From positions 3,162,001 through 3,226,000 of the forward strand of contig NZ_CP011968.1 in the NCBI RefSeq assembly GCF_001077535.1: a stretch of DNA of 64,000 nt, given 5' to 3'. Within the stretch, counting starts at the first letter, position 1. The number at the start of each line of letters is the position of its first letter. A program made the position numbers and the translations under genes. A model generated the notes under the pieces. That model made no database searches and was not told the origin of the DNA. It saw only the letters and a list, made by a program, of their open reading frames with translations. The stretch is from Clostridioides difficile ATCC 9689 = DSM 1296. GTDB taxonomy: Bacteria > Bacillota > Clostridia > Peptostreptococcales > Peptostreptococcaceae. Shown here in pieces: positions 45,672-55,017 of this stretch.

Positions 45672-47021
45672 TTATTCATCTTTTCCAGCTACTGATAGCT
45701 CTTTAATAACAACTGAAGGCGAACCTATACTACTCATTGGAAATTCTAAATCTGCTCCTATAGCTTCAATATCTTTTAACAGGTCAAAATAGTTTCCTGC
45801 TACTGTAATTTGCTCTACTGGAAATACTTTTTTTCCTTCTTTGATATAAAAGCCTTTGGCAGCTAAAGAAAAGTCTCCTGTTACTGAATTTGCACCTGAA
45901 TGAAGTCCTGCAAAGCTAGTAACCATCAATCCTTCATCTATATCCTTTATAATTTCATCTAAAGATTTATCTCCTTTCTCTATATAAAAATTAGTTGGAT
46001 ATATGCTTATAGGTGATGAATATGAAGATTTTATTCCATTTCCTGTAGTCTTTACACCTGCCTTATTAGCCGTTTTTAAGTTATGAAGTAAAGTTATAAG
46101 CTTTCCATTTAAAACAACTTCTTTTTTAAATGTAGCTACTCCTTCATCATCAAAAGGAGTAGATGCCATACCATTTTCTAAAAGTGGGTCATCAACTATT
46201 GTAACTATAGGAGATGCTATCATGTCTCCTTCTCTATTTTTCAATAAAGATAATCCTTTTTGAGCTGAATCTGCATTAAATATCCCAGAAAATGTGCTAA
46301 GCAAAGATACCATAGCTTCATTAAGCAATATAGTTTTATATTTACCTGATGGAATACTCTTACCACCTACTTTAGATAAAGCATTATCAACACCAAGTTT
46401 TGCTATCTCACAAGGTTTTATTTCTTCAATAGAATTTGCTATATTATATCCTATTCCATCATATTTTTGTCCATTGTCTTCTATGATAGGAACTACAAAC
46501 CCTATAAGCATATTAGTTTTATTACTTAAATTAAGACCTTTAGTATTAGATATACCATTACTTGATACAGAATAAGATATAGTACATTTAGATAAATTTA
46601 CCACCTTATCTGAATAAGCTTTAGTCTCTCTTTCCATTTCTAAAGCTAAATCAATCAACTTATCTGCCTCTAAATTTTCTAGCTCTTTAGAATAAGTCTT
46701 TACATCATTATAGTGCTTATCTCCTTCATATATAAATTGTACATCTTCATTTTCAATAGTGTTTACTCCATCTTTTACATTTTTTATCAACATATCAACA
46801 GCTTTATCATCTAAAATTTCTGTATAAGAATAACCTATCTTTCCATTTACCTTACCTCTAAAAGATAAACCAAAAGATTTATCAAGATTGTATTTCTCAA
46901 CTTCTCCTTCATATATATTTATACTTAAATTTTCTCCTGTATAATAATATATTTCACACTCTTCAAAACCTTCACTTAGAGCCTTTTTAAATAATATATC
47001 TTTAAAATTTTTAAGTTCCAC
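45672..47021 (-). CDS. TldE/PmbA-type protein
   Basis: A 449-residue member of the TldD/PmbA family, the partner without the metal site. Family features are YYYTGENLSINIYEGEVEKY at the N terminus, NIANSIEEIKPCEIAKLGVD and the C-terminal SFAGLHSGANSVTGDFSLAAKG. With TldD it forms a heterodimeric protease that clips unfolded peptides and matures some ribosomal peptides. Starts at GTG with AGGAGGG upstream, 11 bp after TldD. No precursor peptide gene was found nearby. Confidence 0.92.
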   Translation of the reverse strand: MELKNFKDILFKKALSEGFEECEIYYYTGENLSINIYEGEVEKYNLDKSFGLSFRGKVNGKIGYSYTEILDDKAVDMLIKNVKDGVNTIENEDVQFIYEGDKHYNDVKTYSKELENLEADKLIDLALEMERETKAYSDKVVNLSKCTISYSVSSNGISNTKGLNLSNKTNMLIGFVVPIIEDNGQKYDGIGYNIANSIEEIKPCEIAKLGVDNALSKVGGKSIPSGKYKTILLNEAMVSLLSTFSGIFNADSAQKGLSLLKNREGDMIASPIVTIVDDPLLENGMASTPFDDEGVATFKKEVVLNGKLITLLHNLKTANKAGVKTTGNGIKSSYSSPISIYPTNFYIEKGDKSLDEIIKDIDEGLMVTSFAGLHSGANSVTGDFSLAAKGFYIKEGKKVFPVEQITVAGNYFDLLKDIEAIGADLEFPMSSIGSPSVVIKELSVAGKDE

Positions 47022-47032
47022 AATTATCCCTC

Positions 47033-48415
47033 CTATCTTCCACCTACAGTAATTTCTTTTACCCTTATCATAGGTTGGCCTACATTAGTTGGTATACTTC
47101 CTGATGATGAGCCACACATCCCCTGAGCTTGTTTTACGTTATTCCCAACCATATCTATATTCATAAGTATATCGCTACCTTTTCCAATTAAACTAGCACC
47201 TCTAACTGGCTCTTGTATTTCTCCATTTTTTATTAAGTAACCTTCTGAAACTACAAAATTAAACTCTCCTGTTACAGGATTTACAGAACCACCACCCATT
47301 TTTTTAGCATAAAGTCCATCTGGTATTGACTTTATAATATCTTCTGGTTTATCCTCTCCAGCAGCAATATAAGTGTTAGTCATCCTTGAAGTTGGTGCAA
47401 ATTTGTAGTTCTGTCTACGAGAACTTCCTGTAGGATTCATTCCCATTCGTCTACCATTAAGTTTATCTATCATATAAGACTTCAAAATTCCATTTTCAAT
47501 CAGTATATTCTTTTGAGTTGGATTTCCTTCATCATCTATATTCATAGAACCCCAGTAGTTTGGTATTGTACCATCATCTATAGCTGTAATCTTTGTGGAA
47601 GCAATCTGTTGACCTAATTTATCTGCAAATACAGAGTTCCCCTTTGCAACTGATGTAGCTTCCAAAGAATGTCCACAAGCTTCATGAAATATTACTCCAC
47701 CAAATCCATTATCTATTGCTACCATCATATTACCTGCAGGACAATTTTTAGCATGCAACATAGTATGCGCTACTCTAGCTGATTCTTTTGCATAATATTC
47801 TGGGTCTATTTCTTCAAATATTTCAAACCCTTTACAACCTCCAGGACCTTCAAATCCAGTTTGATTTTCATTACCCTTAGATGCAATTGAACTTATCCCT
47901 AGTCTAGTTCTTATTCTTCTATCCTCAACATATATACCTTCAGTGTTTGCAATTAATATTTTTTGGTCTTTATCCAAATAACTAACACTTACTTGAGATA
48001 TATCATTACTAAATTCTTTTGCACTCTTATATGCAACCTTCATAACACTTACTTTATCTTTATTTCCTATTGAATTTGGATAAATTTTTATATTATGTAT
48101 GTTATTTATTTTAATACTGTCATTTAATATTACACTTTTTCCATCTTCCAATTTACCTAAAGCAACAGCAGCTTTGTATGCTACATCCAACAGACTATTT
48201 AATGAATTGTCACTTGTATAAGCATATATACTTTTCAATCCTTTAAATATTCTTATTCCTATACCATAATTTCTTCCACCTATTGCATTTTCTACTTTAT
48301 TATCTATTAAACTAATAGAATTATTTATAGTGTCTTCTTCAAAAATCTCAGCAAAATCTCCTCCAGTAATTAGACATTTTTCTAATACCTTAGAAGCTAT
48401 ATTTTTTGAAAGCAT
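47033..48415 (-). CDS. tldD: TldD metalloprotease subunit
   Basis: A 460-residue catalytic partner of the next gene. The metal motif HExxxH is plain in IFHEACGHSLEATS. The C-terminal half has YMIDKLNGRRMGMNPTGSSR and VVSEGYLIKNGEIQEPVRGA, both strongly conserved in TldD. It acts in the cytoplasm as a TldD2-TldE2-type complex. AGGAGG precedes the ATG; it is divergent from the FAD oxidoreductase gene 243 bp away. Confidence 0.94.
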   Translation of the reverse strand: MLSKNIASKVLEKCLITGGDFAEIFEEDTINNSISLIDNKVENAIGGRNYGIGIRIFKGLKSIYAYTSDNSLNSLLDVAYKAAVALGKLEDGKSVILNDSIKINNIHNIKIYPNSIGNKDKVSVMKVAYKSAKEFSNDISQVSVSYLDKDQKILIANTEGIYVEDRRIRTRLGISSIASKGNENQTGFEGPGGCKGFEIFEEIDPEYYAKESARVAHTMLHAKNCPAGNMMVAIDNGFGGVIFHEACGHSLEATSVAKGNSVFADKLGQQIASTKITAIDDGTIPNYWGSMNIDDEGNPTQKNILIENGILKSYMIDKLNGRRMGMNPTGSSRRQNYKFAPTSRMTNTYIAAGEDKPEDIIKSIPDGLYAKKMGGGSVNPVTGEFNFVVSEGYLIKNGEIQEPVRGASLIGKGSDILMNIDMVGNNVKQAQGMCGSSSGSIPTNVGQPMIRVKEITVGGR

Positions 48416-48658
48416 AAATTTACCTCCTACTTTAAATTTTTAATTAACTTTTATTCAATCTTTTTACTTGTTAACAAACATTATATACTATATTACTTAA
48501 AATAAGGTAATTATGAATATATTATACATATGTTTTATACTAAAATGTTATCACATTTTATCTATACATACCCATATAACTAGATAATTAAAATGTATAA
48601 TATTATTTGCTATAGAAAATAATACACTCATACATAATAAATTTTAGGAGTGAAGTAT

Positions 48659-49873
48659 ATGAATCAAGAATATGTAAAAGGAAATCCTATTTTTACTAAT
48701 ATTAATAAAGTTCCAAGACAATTTCCATACCTTACTGATGATATTGATACTGATGTTATAATTGTTGGTGGTGGCGTAACTGGATGTATTTGTGCTTACT
48801 ATCTAGCTAAAAACAATATAAAGTCTGTCATTCTTGAAAAAGGAAGGATTGCACATGGAAGCACTAGCGTGACAACTTCTCTATTACAGTATGAATTAGA
48901 TGACAATTTGATAGATTTAACAGAGGTTATGACTCTAAAAGATGCTCTAAAAGCATACAACCTTTGTACTTCAGCACTTGAAGAATTAGATACATTTATA
49001 GAGCTATATGGAAATAAGTGTGATTATGCCAAAAGAGATACTCTACTTTATACTGCCAACAAACTTGAAGTTAAGGCTATCAAAGAAGAATATAACTTAA
49101 GAAAAGAAAATGGATTTGATGTTGAATATATTGATGAATCCACAAACCCTTTTAGCTTTGATTTAAAATCAGGATTGATAGCAAAGAATGGAGGACGAGA
49201 ATTAGACCCATATAAATATAGTCACCATTTGATTGATGTAAGTTTAAAAAATGGTCTTCAAGTATATGAAAATACAGAAGTAAAAAAAGTAGATTTATCA
49301 AATGATAAGGTTACTGCTGAAGTATCGTATGGATACAAAGTTCATGGTAAAAAATTAATTGTAGCTACAGGGTACAATACAAGTTTATTTACAAAAAGAA
49401 ATTTTGCAACTAAGTCAAATACTTTTAATATAGCAACGAAACCACTTAAAAACATAGCTTCTTGGAAAAACAACATTTTAATTAGAGATAACTGTGACCC
49501 ATATAATTATCTAAGAACTACTAAAGACAATCGATTAATTATAGGTGGTGAAGATGTAAGTTTTGATGATATAGAAAATGAAACTTTAGCCAATGAAAAG
49601 TATGATATTTTAGAACAAAGATTGAAAAGTATGTTTAAGGATATAAAAGACATTGAAGTTGAATATAAATATTGTGGTTGTTTTGCTTCAACTTTAGATA
49701 ATTTAGGTTTTATTGGTCCAGATAATAAAAATAACAATCTATGGTATTGCTTAGGTTATGGAGCAAATGGTATACTCTTTGCAATATTAGGAGGTATAAT
49801 GTTAAGTGAATTATATCTTGGCAAACAAAATAAAAATATGAAATTATTTAAAGTAGATAGATTTGATAAATAG
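48659..49873 (+). CDS. FAD-dependent oxidoreductase (DAO family)
   Basis: A 404-residue flavoprotein of the D-amino-acid oxidase/glycine oxidase superfamily. The dinucleotide motif is VIIVGGGVTGCICAYYLA with the acidic end ILEKGRIAHGST, and the late motif CLGYGANGILFAILGG contacts the flavin. I start at the ATG at 48659, eight bases after AGGAG; a GTG at 48650 would overlap the ribosome site. It may deaminate an amino acid or oxidise a secondary amine, but the substrate is not visible. Single gene with its own terminator. Confidence 0.87.
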   Translation: MNQEYVKGNPIFTNINKVPRQFPYLTDDIDTDVIIVGGGVTGCICAYYLAKNNIKSVILEKGRIAHGSTSVTTSLLQYELDDNLIDLTEVMTLKDALKAYNLCTSALEELDTFIELYGNKCDYAKRDTLLYTANKLEVKAIKEEYNLRKENGFDVEYIDESTNPFSFDLKSGLIAKNGGRELDPYKYSHHLIDVSLKNGLQVYENTEVKKVDLSNDKVTAEVSYGYKVHGKKLIVATGYNTSLFTKRNFATKSNTFNIATKPLKNIASWKNNILIRDNCDPYNYLRTTKDNRLIIGGEDVSFDDIENETLANEKYDILEQRLKSMFKDIKDIEVEYKYCGCFASTLDNLGFIGPDNKNNNLWYCLGYGANGILFAILGGIMLSELYLGKQNKNMKLFKVDRFDK

Positions 49874-49885
49874 ATATTATATATT

Positions 49886-49945
49886 AAAAGACTGTAAAAA
49901 GATGAAACTTTATAATTCTAAAAGTTAACTTTGATACAGTCTTTT
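49886..49945 (+). terminator. Terminator after the FAD oxidoreductase
   Basis: AAAAGACTGTA (49886-49896) and TACAGTCTTTT (49935-49945) are exact complements, with a long inner loop that includes a second partial stem (AACTTT/AAAGTT). Confidence 0.8.
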
Positions 49946-50070
49946 ATAATGTTCCTTTTAAAAATACTTTATTTATAATTAAATATAAAGTAAAATGTTA
50001 AAATATAACTAATAAAATTTAGTCATAAGATAATATTTAAGTTTATTTGATGAAATATGGAGGAATTATT

Positions 50071-51963
50071 ATGAAGGAAATACTCGTTATTGCTCCCACT
50101 AAAGGAACCTATGAAAAATCAATTCACATAGTTAAAAAAAACAAATATACAAATATTGATGTTGTATTTGGCAATCTAAAAGAAGGTATACCTCTTGCTG
50201 AAAAAAGTATTAATCATGGTACTAGAATTATCATAAGCCGAGGTGGAACTTACAATATGTTAAAAGCTACTTACAATATACCTATAGTTGAAATTAAAGT
50301 AGATGCTTATGATATTATAAAAAGTTACAAAGAGGTAAAAAATTCCAACGAACCATTTGGAATAATTGGATTTAATAATGTCATCTACGGTTTCGATATT
50401 ATAGAAGAAATATTGAATAAGAAAATAACTATGATTGAAATTGAAAAAGAAGAAGAAATTTATGATGCTATAGAAAAGTACAGAAAGAAAGGTATAAACA
50501 CATATATAGGAGATACCACTGTTGCACATATTGTTAAGAGACTTAATTGTAAGGGAATATTAATCGAATCTAGAGAAGAAAACATACTTAGAGCCATTCA
50601 ACAAGCAGAACAAATACTCGAAGCAACCAAGGATGAACAAAAAAGAAGATTACAGATAGAAGCTATGACAGATTTTGTACATGATGGAATAATAACAGTT
50701 GATAAAAATTTTAAAATAACATTATTTAATAAGAGTGCTGAAAAAATATTTGGTATAAAAAAAGAAAATGCACTTTATCATAATGTTGTAGATGTTATCC
50801 CAAACACAGTTCTTCCACAAGTAGTTGAGACTATGGAACCTCAAATTGGTGAAATACAAAATATAGGGAGTACAAAAATTATTACAAATAGAGTTCCAAT
50901 CATTGTTGATGGTCAGATTCAAGGAGCTGTTTCAACATTTCAAGATAGCAAGGAGATAAGTTCTTTTGAACATACAATAAGAAGGAGCTTATTAAGCAAA
51001 GGTCTATCTGCTAAATACACTTTTGATGATATAATTCATGCTAGTGAAAAGACAAAAGATTGTATAGAACTTGCAAAAAAATATGCTTGTTATGATACTC
51101 CTATGATTATTACTGGAGAATCTGGAGTTGGTAAAGAACTATTTTGTCAAAGTATACATAACTATAGTAAGCGTAAAAATGCACCTTTTGTTGCTGTAAA
51201 TTGTGCTGCCATACCTCCATCTCTAATAGAGAGTGAGTTTTTTGGTTATGAGGAAGGTTCATTTACAGGTGCTAGAAAAAAAGGTAAAGCAGGTATATTC
51301 GAACTAGCACATGAAGGTACAATCTTCCTAGATGAAATAAGTGAAATCCCTCTTGAACTTCAAGGTCGATTATTGAGAGTATTGCAGGAAAAACAAGTTA
51401 TGAGAATTGGTGGTGATAAAGTTATTCCTATAGATGTAAAAATTATCTGTGCTTCAAATAAAGACTTAAAAAATATGATGCGCAATGGTTTATTTAGACA
51501 AGATCTTTATTTTAGAATAAATATACTAACATTATATCTTCCTTCATTAAAAGAAAGAAAAGAAGATATTATAAAATTATCAGAATTTTTTATACATAAA
51601 TATTCAAGCAAATACAATAAAACGCCCTTAATTATCACTCCAAATATTAAAAAGGCACTTCTTGAACGAGAATATGAAGGTAATATAAGGGAATTGGAAG
51701 GTATGATGGAAAGGGCTGTTATTGTGGAATCATTTGACTCGATTTTATTAGAAAAGGTTAGCAATGAATATACAAATAATATAGTTGATAAAGATAATAG
51801 TGATTTTGAATGCAGTAATTTAGATTTAAAAACTTTAGAAAAAAAATATATCTATAAAATTTATAACGAAAATAATAGAAATACTACAAAAACCTGTGAA
51901 ATTCTAAAGATAACTCGCTCCACTCTATGGCGTAAGTTAAAAGAAATAGAAGATGATGTTTAA
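50071..51963 (+). CDS. Sigma-54-dependent activator, PrpR-N type
   Basis: A 630-residue regulator. Residues 1-185 are a PrpR_N sensor (KEILVIAPTKGTYEKS; SRGGTYNMLKATYNIPIVEI). A PAS domain follows at about 200-300 (MTDFVHDGIITVDKNFKIT). The AAA+ domain (about 320-550) has GESGVGKELF, GSFTGARKKG and FLDEISEIPLELQGRLLRVL. The C terminus is a Fis helix-turn-helix (NRNTTKTCEILKITRSTLWR). The ATG at 50071 has GGAGG upstream; the longer frame from 50047 overlaps that site. It sits 270 bp before the permease/lyase operon and most likely activates it in response to a small acid. Confidence 0.94.
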   Translation: MKEILVIAPTKGTYEKSIHIVKKNKYTNIDVVFGNLKEGIPLAEKSINHGTRIIISRGGTYNMLKATYNIPIVEIKVDAYDIIKSYKEVKNSNEPFGIIGFNNVIYGFDIIEEILNKKITMIEIEKEEEIYDAIEKYRKKGINTYIGDTTVAHIVKRLNCKGILIESREENILRAIQQAEQILEATKDEQKRRLQIEAMTDFVHDGIITVDKNFKITLFNKSAEKIFGIKKENALYHNVVDVIPNTVLPQVVETMEPQIGEIQNIGSTKIITNRVPIIVDGQIQGAVSTFQDSKEISSFEHTIRRSLLSKGLSAKYTFDDIIHASEKTKDCIELAKKYACYDTPMIITGESGVGKELFCQSIHNYSKRKNAPFVAVNCAAIPPSLIESEFFGYEEGSFTGARKKGKAGIFELAHEGTIFLDEISEIPLELQGRLLRVLQEKQVMRIGGDKVIPIDVKIICASNKDLKNMMRNGLFRQDLYFRINILTLYLPSLKERKEDIIKLSEFFIHKYSSKYNKTPLIITPNIKKALLEREYEGNIRELEGMMERAVIVESFDSILLEKVSNEYTNNIVDKDNSDFECSNLDLKTLEKKYIYKIYNENNRNTTKTCEILKITRSTLWRKLKEIEDDV

Positions 51964-51988
51964 AAATAATACATATCTATATATATCA

Positions 51989-52025
51989 AAACGTTTTATG
52001 TTTAATTTTAATACATAAGACGTTT
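51989..52025 (+). terminator. Inverted repeat after the PrpR-type regulator
   Basis: AAACGTTTTATG (51989-52000) and CATAAGACGTTT (52014-52025) pair with one mismatch, followed by ATTTGTTTTC. It could be a terminator for the regulator gene, or, lying about 195 bp before the next start, a distant enhancer site. Confidence 0.55.
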
Positions 52026-52094
52026 ATTTGTTTTCAATAAAAAATACAATTATATGATAAAAAGAATCTTTGTAAGTGAAATTCTCGTCAATCG

Positions 52095-52147
52095 TACTTT
52101 TAATTATAAGTAATCTACAGCATTTCAATCGATTATTAAAAATAATC
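52095..52147. promoter_or_regulatory. Two inverted repeats before the permease promoter
   Basis: TACTT-N8-AAGTA (52095-52112) and GATTATT-AAA-AATAATC (52131-52147) are perfect inverted repeats lying about 100 and 65 bp before the predicted start near 52204. Either could be the binding site of the PrpR-type activator. Confidence 0.45.
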
Positions 52148-52177
52148 ATGATAACTAAAGATACAAACTCTATATAT

Positions 52178-52192
52178 TGGCATATTAATTGC
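52178..52192 (+). promoter_or_regulatory. Sigma-54 promoter of the permease/lyase operon
   Basis: TGGCAT-ATTA-ATTGC matches the -24/-12 consensus with one substitution (GGCAT for GGCAC) and correct GG-GC spacing. The start would be near 52204, 30 bases before the permease ATG. Confidence 0.88.
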
Positions 52193-52233
52193 TTTTATAA
52201 TACCTATATAAAAATGAAAGGGAGTGATACTAG

Positions 52234-53208
52234 ATGCACATCTTAAAATCAGTGAAAAAGATACCAGGAGGACTTATGGTCTGTCCCTTGTTATTGGGAG
52301 CACTATTTAATACAGTATGTCCACAAGCTCTTGAAATTGGAGGATTCACAACATCCTTATTTAAAACTGGTGCAATGAGTATACTTGCTCTATTTTGTCT
52401 ATGCAATGGAGCTCAAATCAATATCAGACAAGCTGGTAAACCATTGACTAAAGGTATAGTACTTACAGCAACAAAATTTATAATTGGTGCAGTATTAGGT
52501 ATTATTGTTAGTAAATTTATTGGACCTAAAGGTATAATTGGTATTACACCTCTTGCCATAGTTGCTACCATGACTAATTCAAATGGAGGTCTATTTGCTG
52601 CTCTTGCAGGTGAATATGGAGACTCCACAGATGTTGGAGCAATATCTATCTTATCTCTAAATGATGGTCCTTTTTTTACAATGCTTGCTTTTGGAGTAAC
52701 TGGACTTGCAAATGTACCTATAGTAGCACTATTTGCAGCACTTATACCAATACTACTTGGATTTATACTTGGTAACCTTGATGAAGATATACGAGAATTT
52801 CTTGCACCTGGTACAACATTATTAATTCCTTTCTTCGCTTTTCCTTTAGGAGCAGCATTAAACTTTAATCAAATTATAACTGCTGGACTACCTGGAGTTG
52901 TACTTGGTTTAGGAGTTACTATAATAACAGGTATGGGTGGGTACTTTGTAATGAAACTTATACGTGCAGAACATCCAGCAGTAGGTGCAGCTACAGGTAC
53001 AACAGCCGGAAATGCAGCTGGTACTCCTGAAGCTTTAGCAGCTATAGACCCTACTCTAGCTACAATAGCAGCTGTTTCAACAGTACAGGTTGCTGCTGCT
53101 ATTATTGTTACAGCAATATGTTGTCCAATGTTAGTTTCCTATCTAGATAAAAGAGAAAAAAAGAAAAAATCTATTTTTAAAACAAATAAAAATATTGAAG
53201 TAAATTAA
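52234..53208 (+). CDS. 2-keto-3-deoxygluconate permease family protein
   Basis: A 324-residue transporter with about ten helices, of the KdgT family, which imports 2-keto-3-deoxygluconate by proton symport. Characteristic segments are KKIPGGLMVCPLLLGALFNT, MTNSNGGLFAALAGEYGD and AGNAAGTPEALAAIDPTLA. GGGAG precedes the ATG. It is the first gene of the sigma-54 transcript, 20 bp before the UxaA N-terminal gene. The actual substrate may be a hydroxy acid other than KDG, given the enzyme downstream. Confidence 0.9.
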   Translation: MHILKSVKKIPGGLMVCPLLLGALFNTVCPQALEIGGFTTSLFKTGAMSILALFCLCNGAQINIRQAGKPLTKGIVLTATKFIIGAVLGIIVSKFIGPKGIIGITPLAIVATMTNSNGGLFAALAGEYGDSTDVGAISILSLNDGPFFTMLAFGVTGLANVPIVALFAALIPILLGFILGNLDEDIREFLAPGTTLLIPFFAFPLGAALNFNQIITAGLPGVVLGLGVTIITGMGGYFVMKLIRAEHPAVGAATGTTAGNAAGTPEALAAIDPTLATIAAVSTVQVAAAIIVTAICCPMLVSYLDKREKKKKSIFKTNKNIEVN

Positions 53209-53228
53209 TACTTAAGGAGGTAAAATTA

Positions 53229-53504
53229 ATGAATGCAATTATTCATGCAAATGAAAAAGATAATCTAGTTACATGTGTCAGACCTTTAGTTAAAGGTGAA
53301 AAAGTTTCAATTGATGGAAAGTCTTACATAGTAAATGATAATATACCTGTCTTTCATAAGATGGCTACAGAAGATGTAAAAAAAGGTGATGTTGTATACA
53401 AATACGGTGAAATCATAGGAATTGCAACAGTTGACATAAAAACTGGTGACTATGTTCATGTACATAACATTGAAAGTACACGTGGTCGTGGAGATAAAAA
53501 ATAG
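53229..53504 (+). CDS. UxaA family lyase, small (SAF) subunit
   Basis: A 91-residue protein equal to the SAF domain found at the N terminus of altronate and galactarate dehydratases (LVKGEKVSIDGKSY; FHKMATEDVKKGDVVYKYGE; IGIATVDIKTGDYVHVHN). In this organism the enzyme is split, and the large part follows 12 bp later. The split form also occurs in (2R)-sulfolactate sulfo-lyase (SuyA/SuyB), so the substrate could be a sugar acid or a sulfonate. AGGAGG precedes the ATG. Confidence 0.88.
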   Translation: MNAIIHANEKDNLVTCVRPLVKGEKVSIDGKSYIVNDNIPVFHKMATEDVKKGDVVYKYGEIIGIATVDIKTGDYVHVHNIESTRGRGDKK

Positions 53505-53516
53505 GAGGAAGTTAAA

Positions 53517-54680
53517 ATGAAATTAATGGGTTATTTAAGAGAAAATGGTCAGTTTGGTATTCGTAATCATGTTTTAATTATTCCAACATCTGTATGTTCA
53601 AGTGAGACAGCTACAAGAATAGCATCACTTGTGCCTGGAGCAATAGCAATCCCTCATCAACATGGATGTTGTCAAATTGGTTCTGATATAGAGCTTACAG
53701 CAAAGACATTAATAGGATTTGGAAAAAATCCTAATGTTGCCGCAGTTTTAGTAGTTGGTCTTGGATGTGATGGTATTCAAGCAAAAGAATTAGCATCTGA
53801 AATAGCTACAACAGGAAAAAAGGTAGATTACGTTGTTATACAGGAATGTGGCGGAACATTAAAAACAGTTTCTAAGGGAGCTGAAATAGTAAGTAAAATG
53901 GCTCGTGAAGTGTCAAAAGAAGTAAGAGTTGAATTTGGTATGAGTGAAATTACATTAGCACTTGAATGTGGTGGTTCTGACCCAACAAGTGGAATAGCTT
54001 CAAACCCTTCAATAGGCGTTGCATCAAACCTTCTTGTAGATGAAGGTGGAAGTAGCATACTAAGTGAAACTACAGAAGTAATTGGTGCAGAACATTTGTT
54101 GGCTACCCGTTTTGAAGATGAAGAAATGAAAGATAAGTTTCTTAAATTTGTAAGTGATGTAGAAAAAAGAGCAATTGCTATGGGAGAAGATTTACGTAGT
54201 GGTCAACCTACTCCAGGCAATAAAACTGGTGGACTTTCAACAATTGAAGAAAAGTCACTTGGGTGTATGTATAAGGCAGGCAATAAGCCATTCAAAGGTG
54301 CTCTTGAATATGCTGATATTGTACCTCCTGATAAAAAAGGATTATATTTTATGGATACTCCAGGTCAAGATATAGATTCTATCACTGGTATGGTAGCAGG
54401 TGGTGCACAAATTGTAATCTTTTCAACTGGTAGAGGTACTCCAACAGGAAGCCCTATTTCACCAGTTATTAAAATCACTGGGAATAGTGATACATACAAC
54501 AAAATGCCAGACAATATCGATATAAATGCAGGTAGAATTATAACAGATGGTGCTAAAATAGCAGATATAGGTCAAGAAATATTTAATGAAATAATAGAAG
54601 TCTGTAATGGTAAACATACCAAAGCTGAAAGTCTTGGTCATAGAGAATTTGGCATTTACAGAATTTCATCTACATTTTAG
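53517..54680 (+). CDS. UxaA family lyase, large catalytic subunit
   Basis: A 387-residue iron-dependent lyase of the altronate/galactarate dehydratase or sulfolactate sulfo-lyase family. Conserved blocks are GYLRENGQFGIRNHVLIIPT, IPHQHGCCQIGSD, GLGCDGIQA, LALECGGSDPTSGI and the C-terminal FSTGRGTPTGSPISPVIKIT. The Cys-rich motifs are expected to hold the metal. It forms a complex with the small subunit upstream. A KdgT-type permease favours a sugar acid; distinguishing this from sulfolactate needs closer alignment. AGGAGG precedes the ATG. Confidence 0.88.
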   Translation: MKLMGYLRENGQFGIRNHVLIIPTSVCSSETATRIASLVPGAIAIPHQHGCCQIGSDIELTAKTLIGFGKNPNVAAVLVVGLGCDGIQAKELASEIATTGKKVDYVVIQECGGTLKTVSKGAEIVSKMAREVSKEVRVEFGMSEITLALECGGSDPTSGIASNPSIGVASNLLVDEGGSSILSETTEVIGAEHLLATRFEDEEMKDKFLKFVSDVEKRAIAMGEDLRSGQPTPGNKTGGLSTIEEKSLGCMYKAGNKPFKGALEYADIVPPDKKGLYFMDTPGQDIDSITGMVAGGAQIVIFSTGRGTPTGSPISPVIKITGNSDTYNKMPDNIDINAGRIITDGAKIADIGQEIFNEIIEVCNGKHTKAESLGHREFGIYRISSTF

Positions 54681-54770
54681 ATTGTAACAAAATATCTTTT
54701 ATAAATATAATACTTATGTAGATACATAAGCTAAAAGTTCTTTCTAATACTATAAAAATTTTCTATACTG

Positions 54771-54815
54771 AAAAGGAACTGTATCAAAATTATTTTGAAA
54801 ACAGTTCCTTTTTTT
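54771..54815 (+). terminator. Terminator after the UxaA-type genes
   Basis: AAAAGGAACTGT and ACAGTTCCTTTT are perfect complements with an 18-base loop, followed by further T residues. Confidence 0.92.
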
Positions 54816-54954
54816 AACCTCTTTTACTCAAAATATTATAAAATAAGATTTAAACAATAAACGTATCTTGATTAATCTCTAAGAAGACATAAATAAAGCT
54901 AAATGTAAAGTGGGATAAATAAAATTTAATATCTTTGTATGAAAAGATATTTGG

Positions 54955-54960
54955 TATAAT
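54955..54960 (+). promoter_or_regulatory. Extended -10 promoter of the phosphodiesterase gene
   Basis: TTGGTATAAT has a perfect -10 hexamer and the TG extension one base before it. No good -35 box lies at 17 bases (TTGTAT is 14 bases away). The transcript would begin near 54967, about 50 bases before the ATG. Confidence 0.6.
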
Positions 54961-55017
54961 ATGTCTGAGAGAATTCTTATTTGTAAACAAATAAAGGATG
55001 GAGGATGAAACAAAAGA

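Larger units (their letters stand above)
54681..55017. other. 337-bp gap before the c-di-GMP phosphodiesterase
   Basis: Holds the terminator at 54771-54815 and the extended -10 promoter at 54955-54960. I searched for c-di-GMP-I and -II aptamer motifs here and saw none. Confidence 0.6.

Noticed and set aside
45672-48415. Ribosomal-peptide (RiPP) cluster next to TldD/TldE
   Set aside because: I looked for a short precursor gene or modification enzyme within 3 kb and found none; TldD/TldE pairs are widespread housekeeping genes.
54816-55017. c-di-GMP riboswitch before the phosphodiesterase gene
   Set aside because: Neither the GGGCAC/GTGCAACCGG blocks of class II nor the GEMM core of class I is present.
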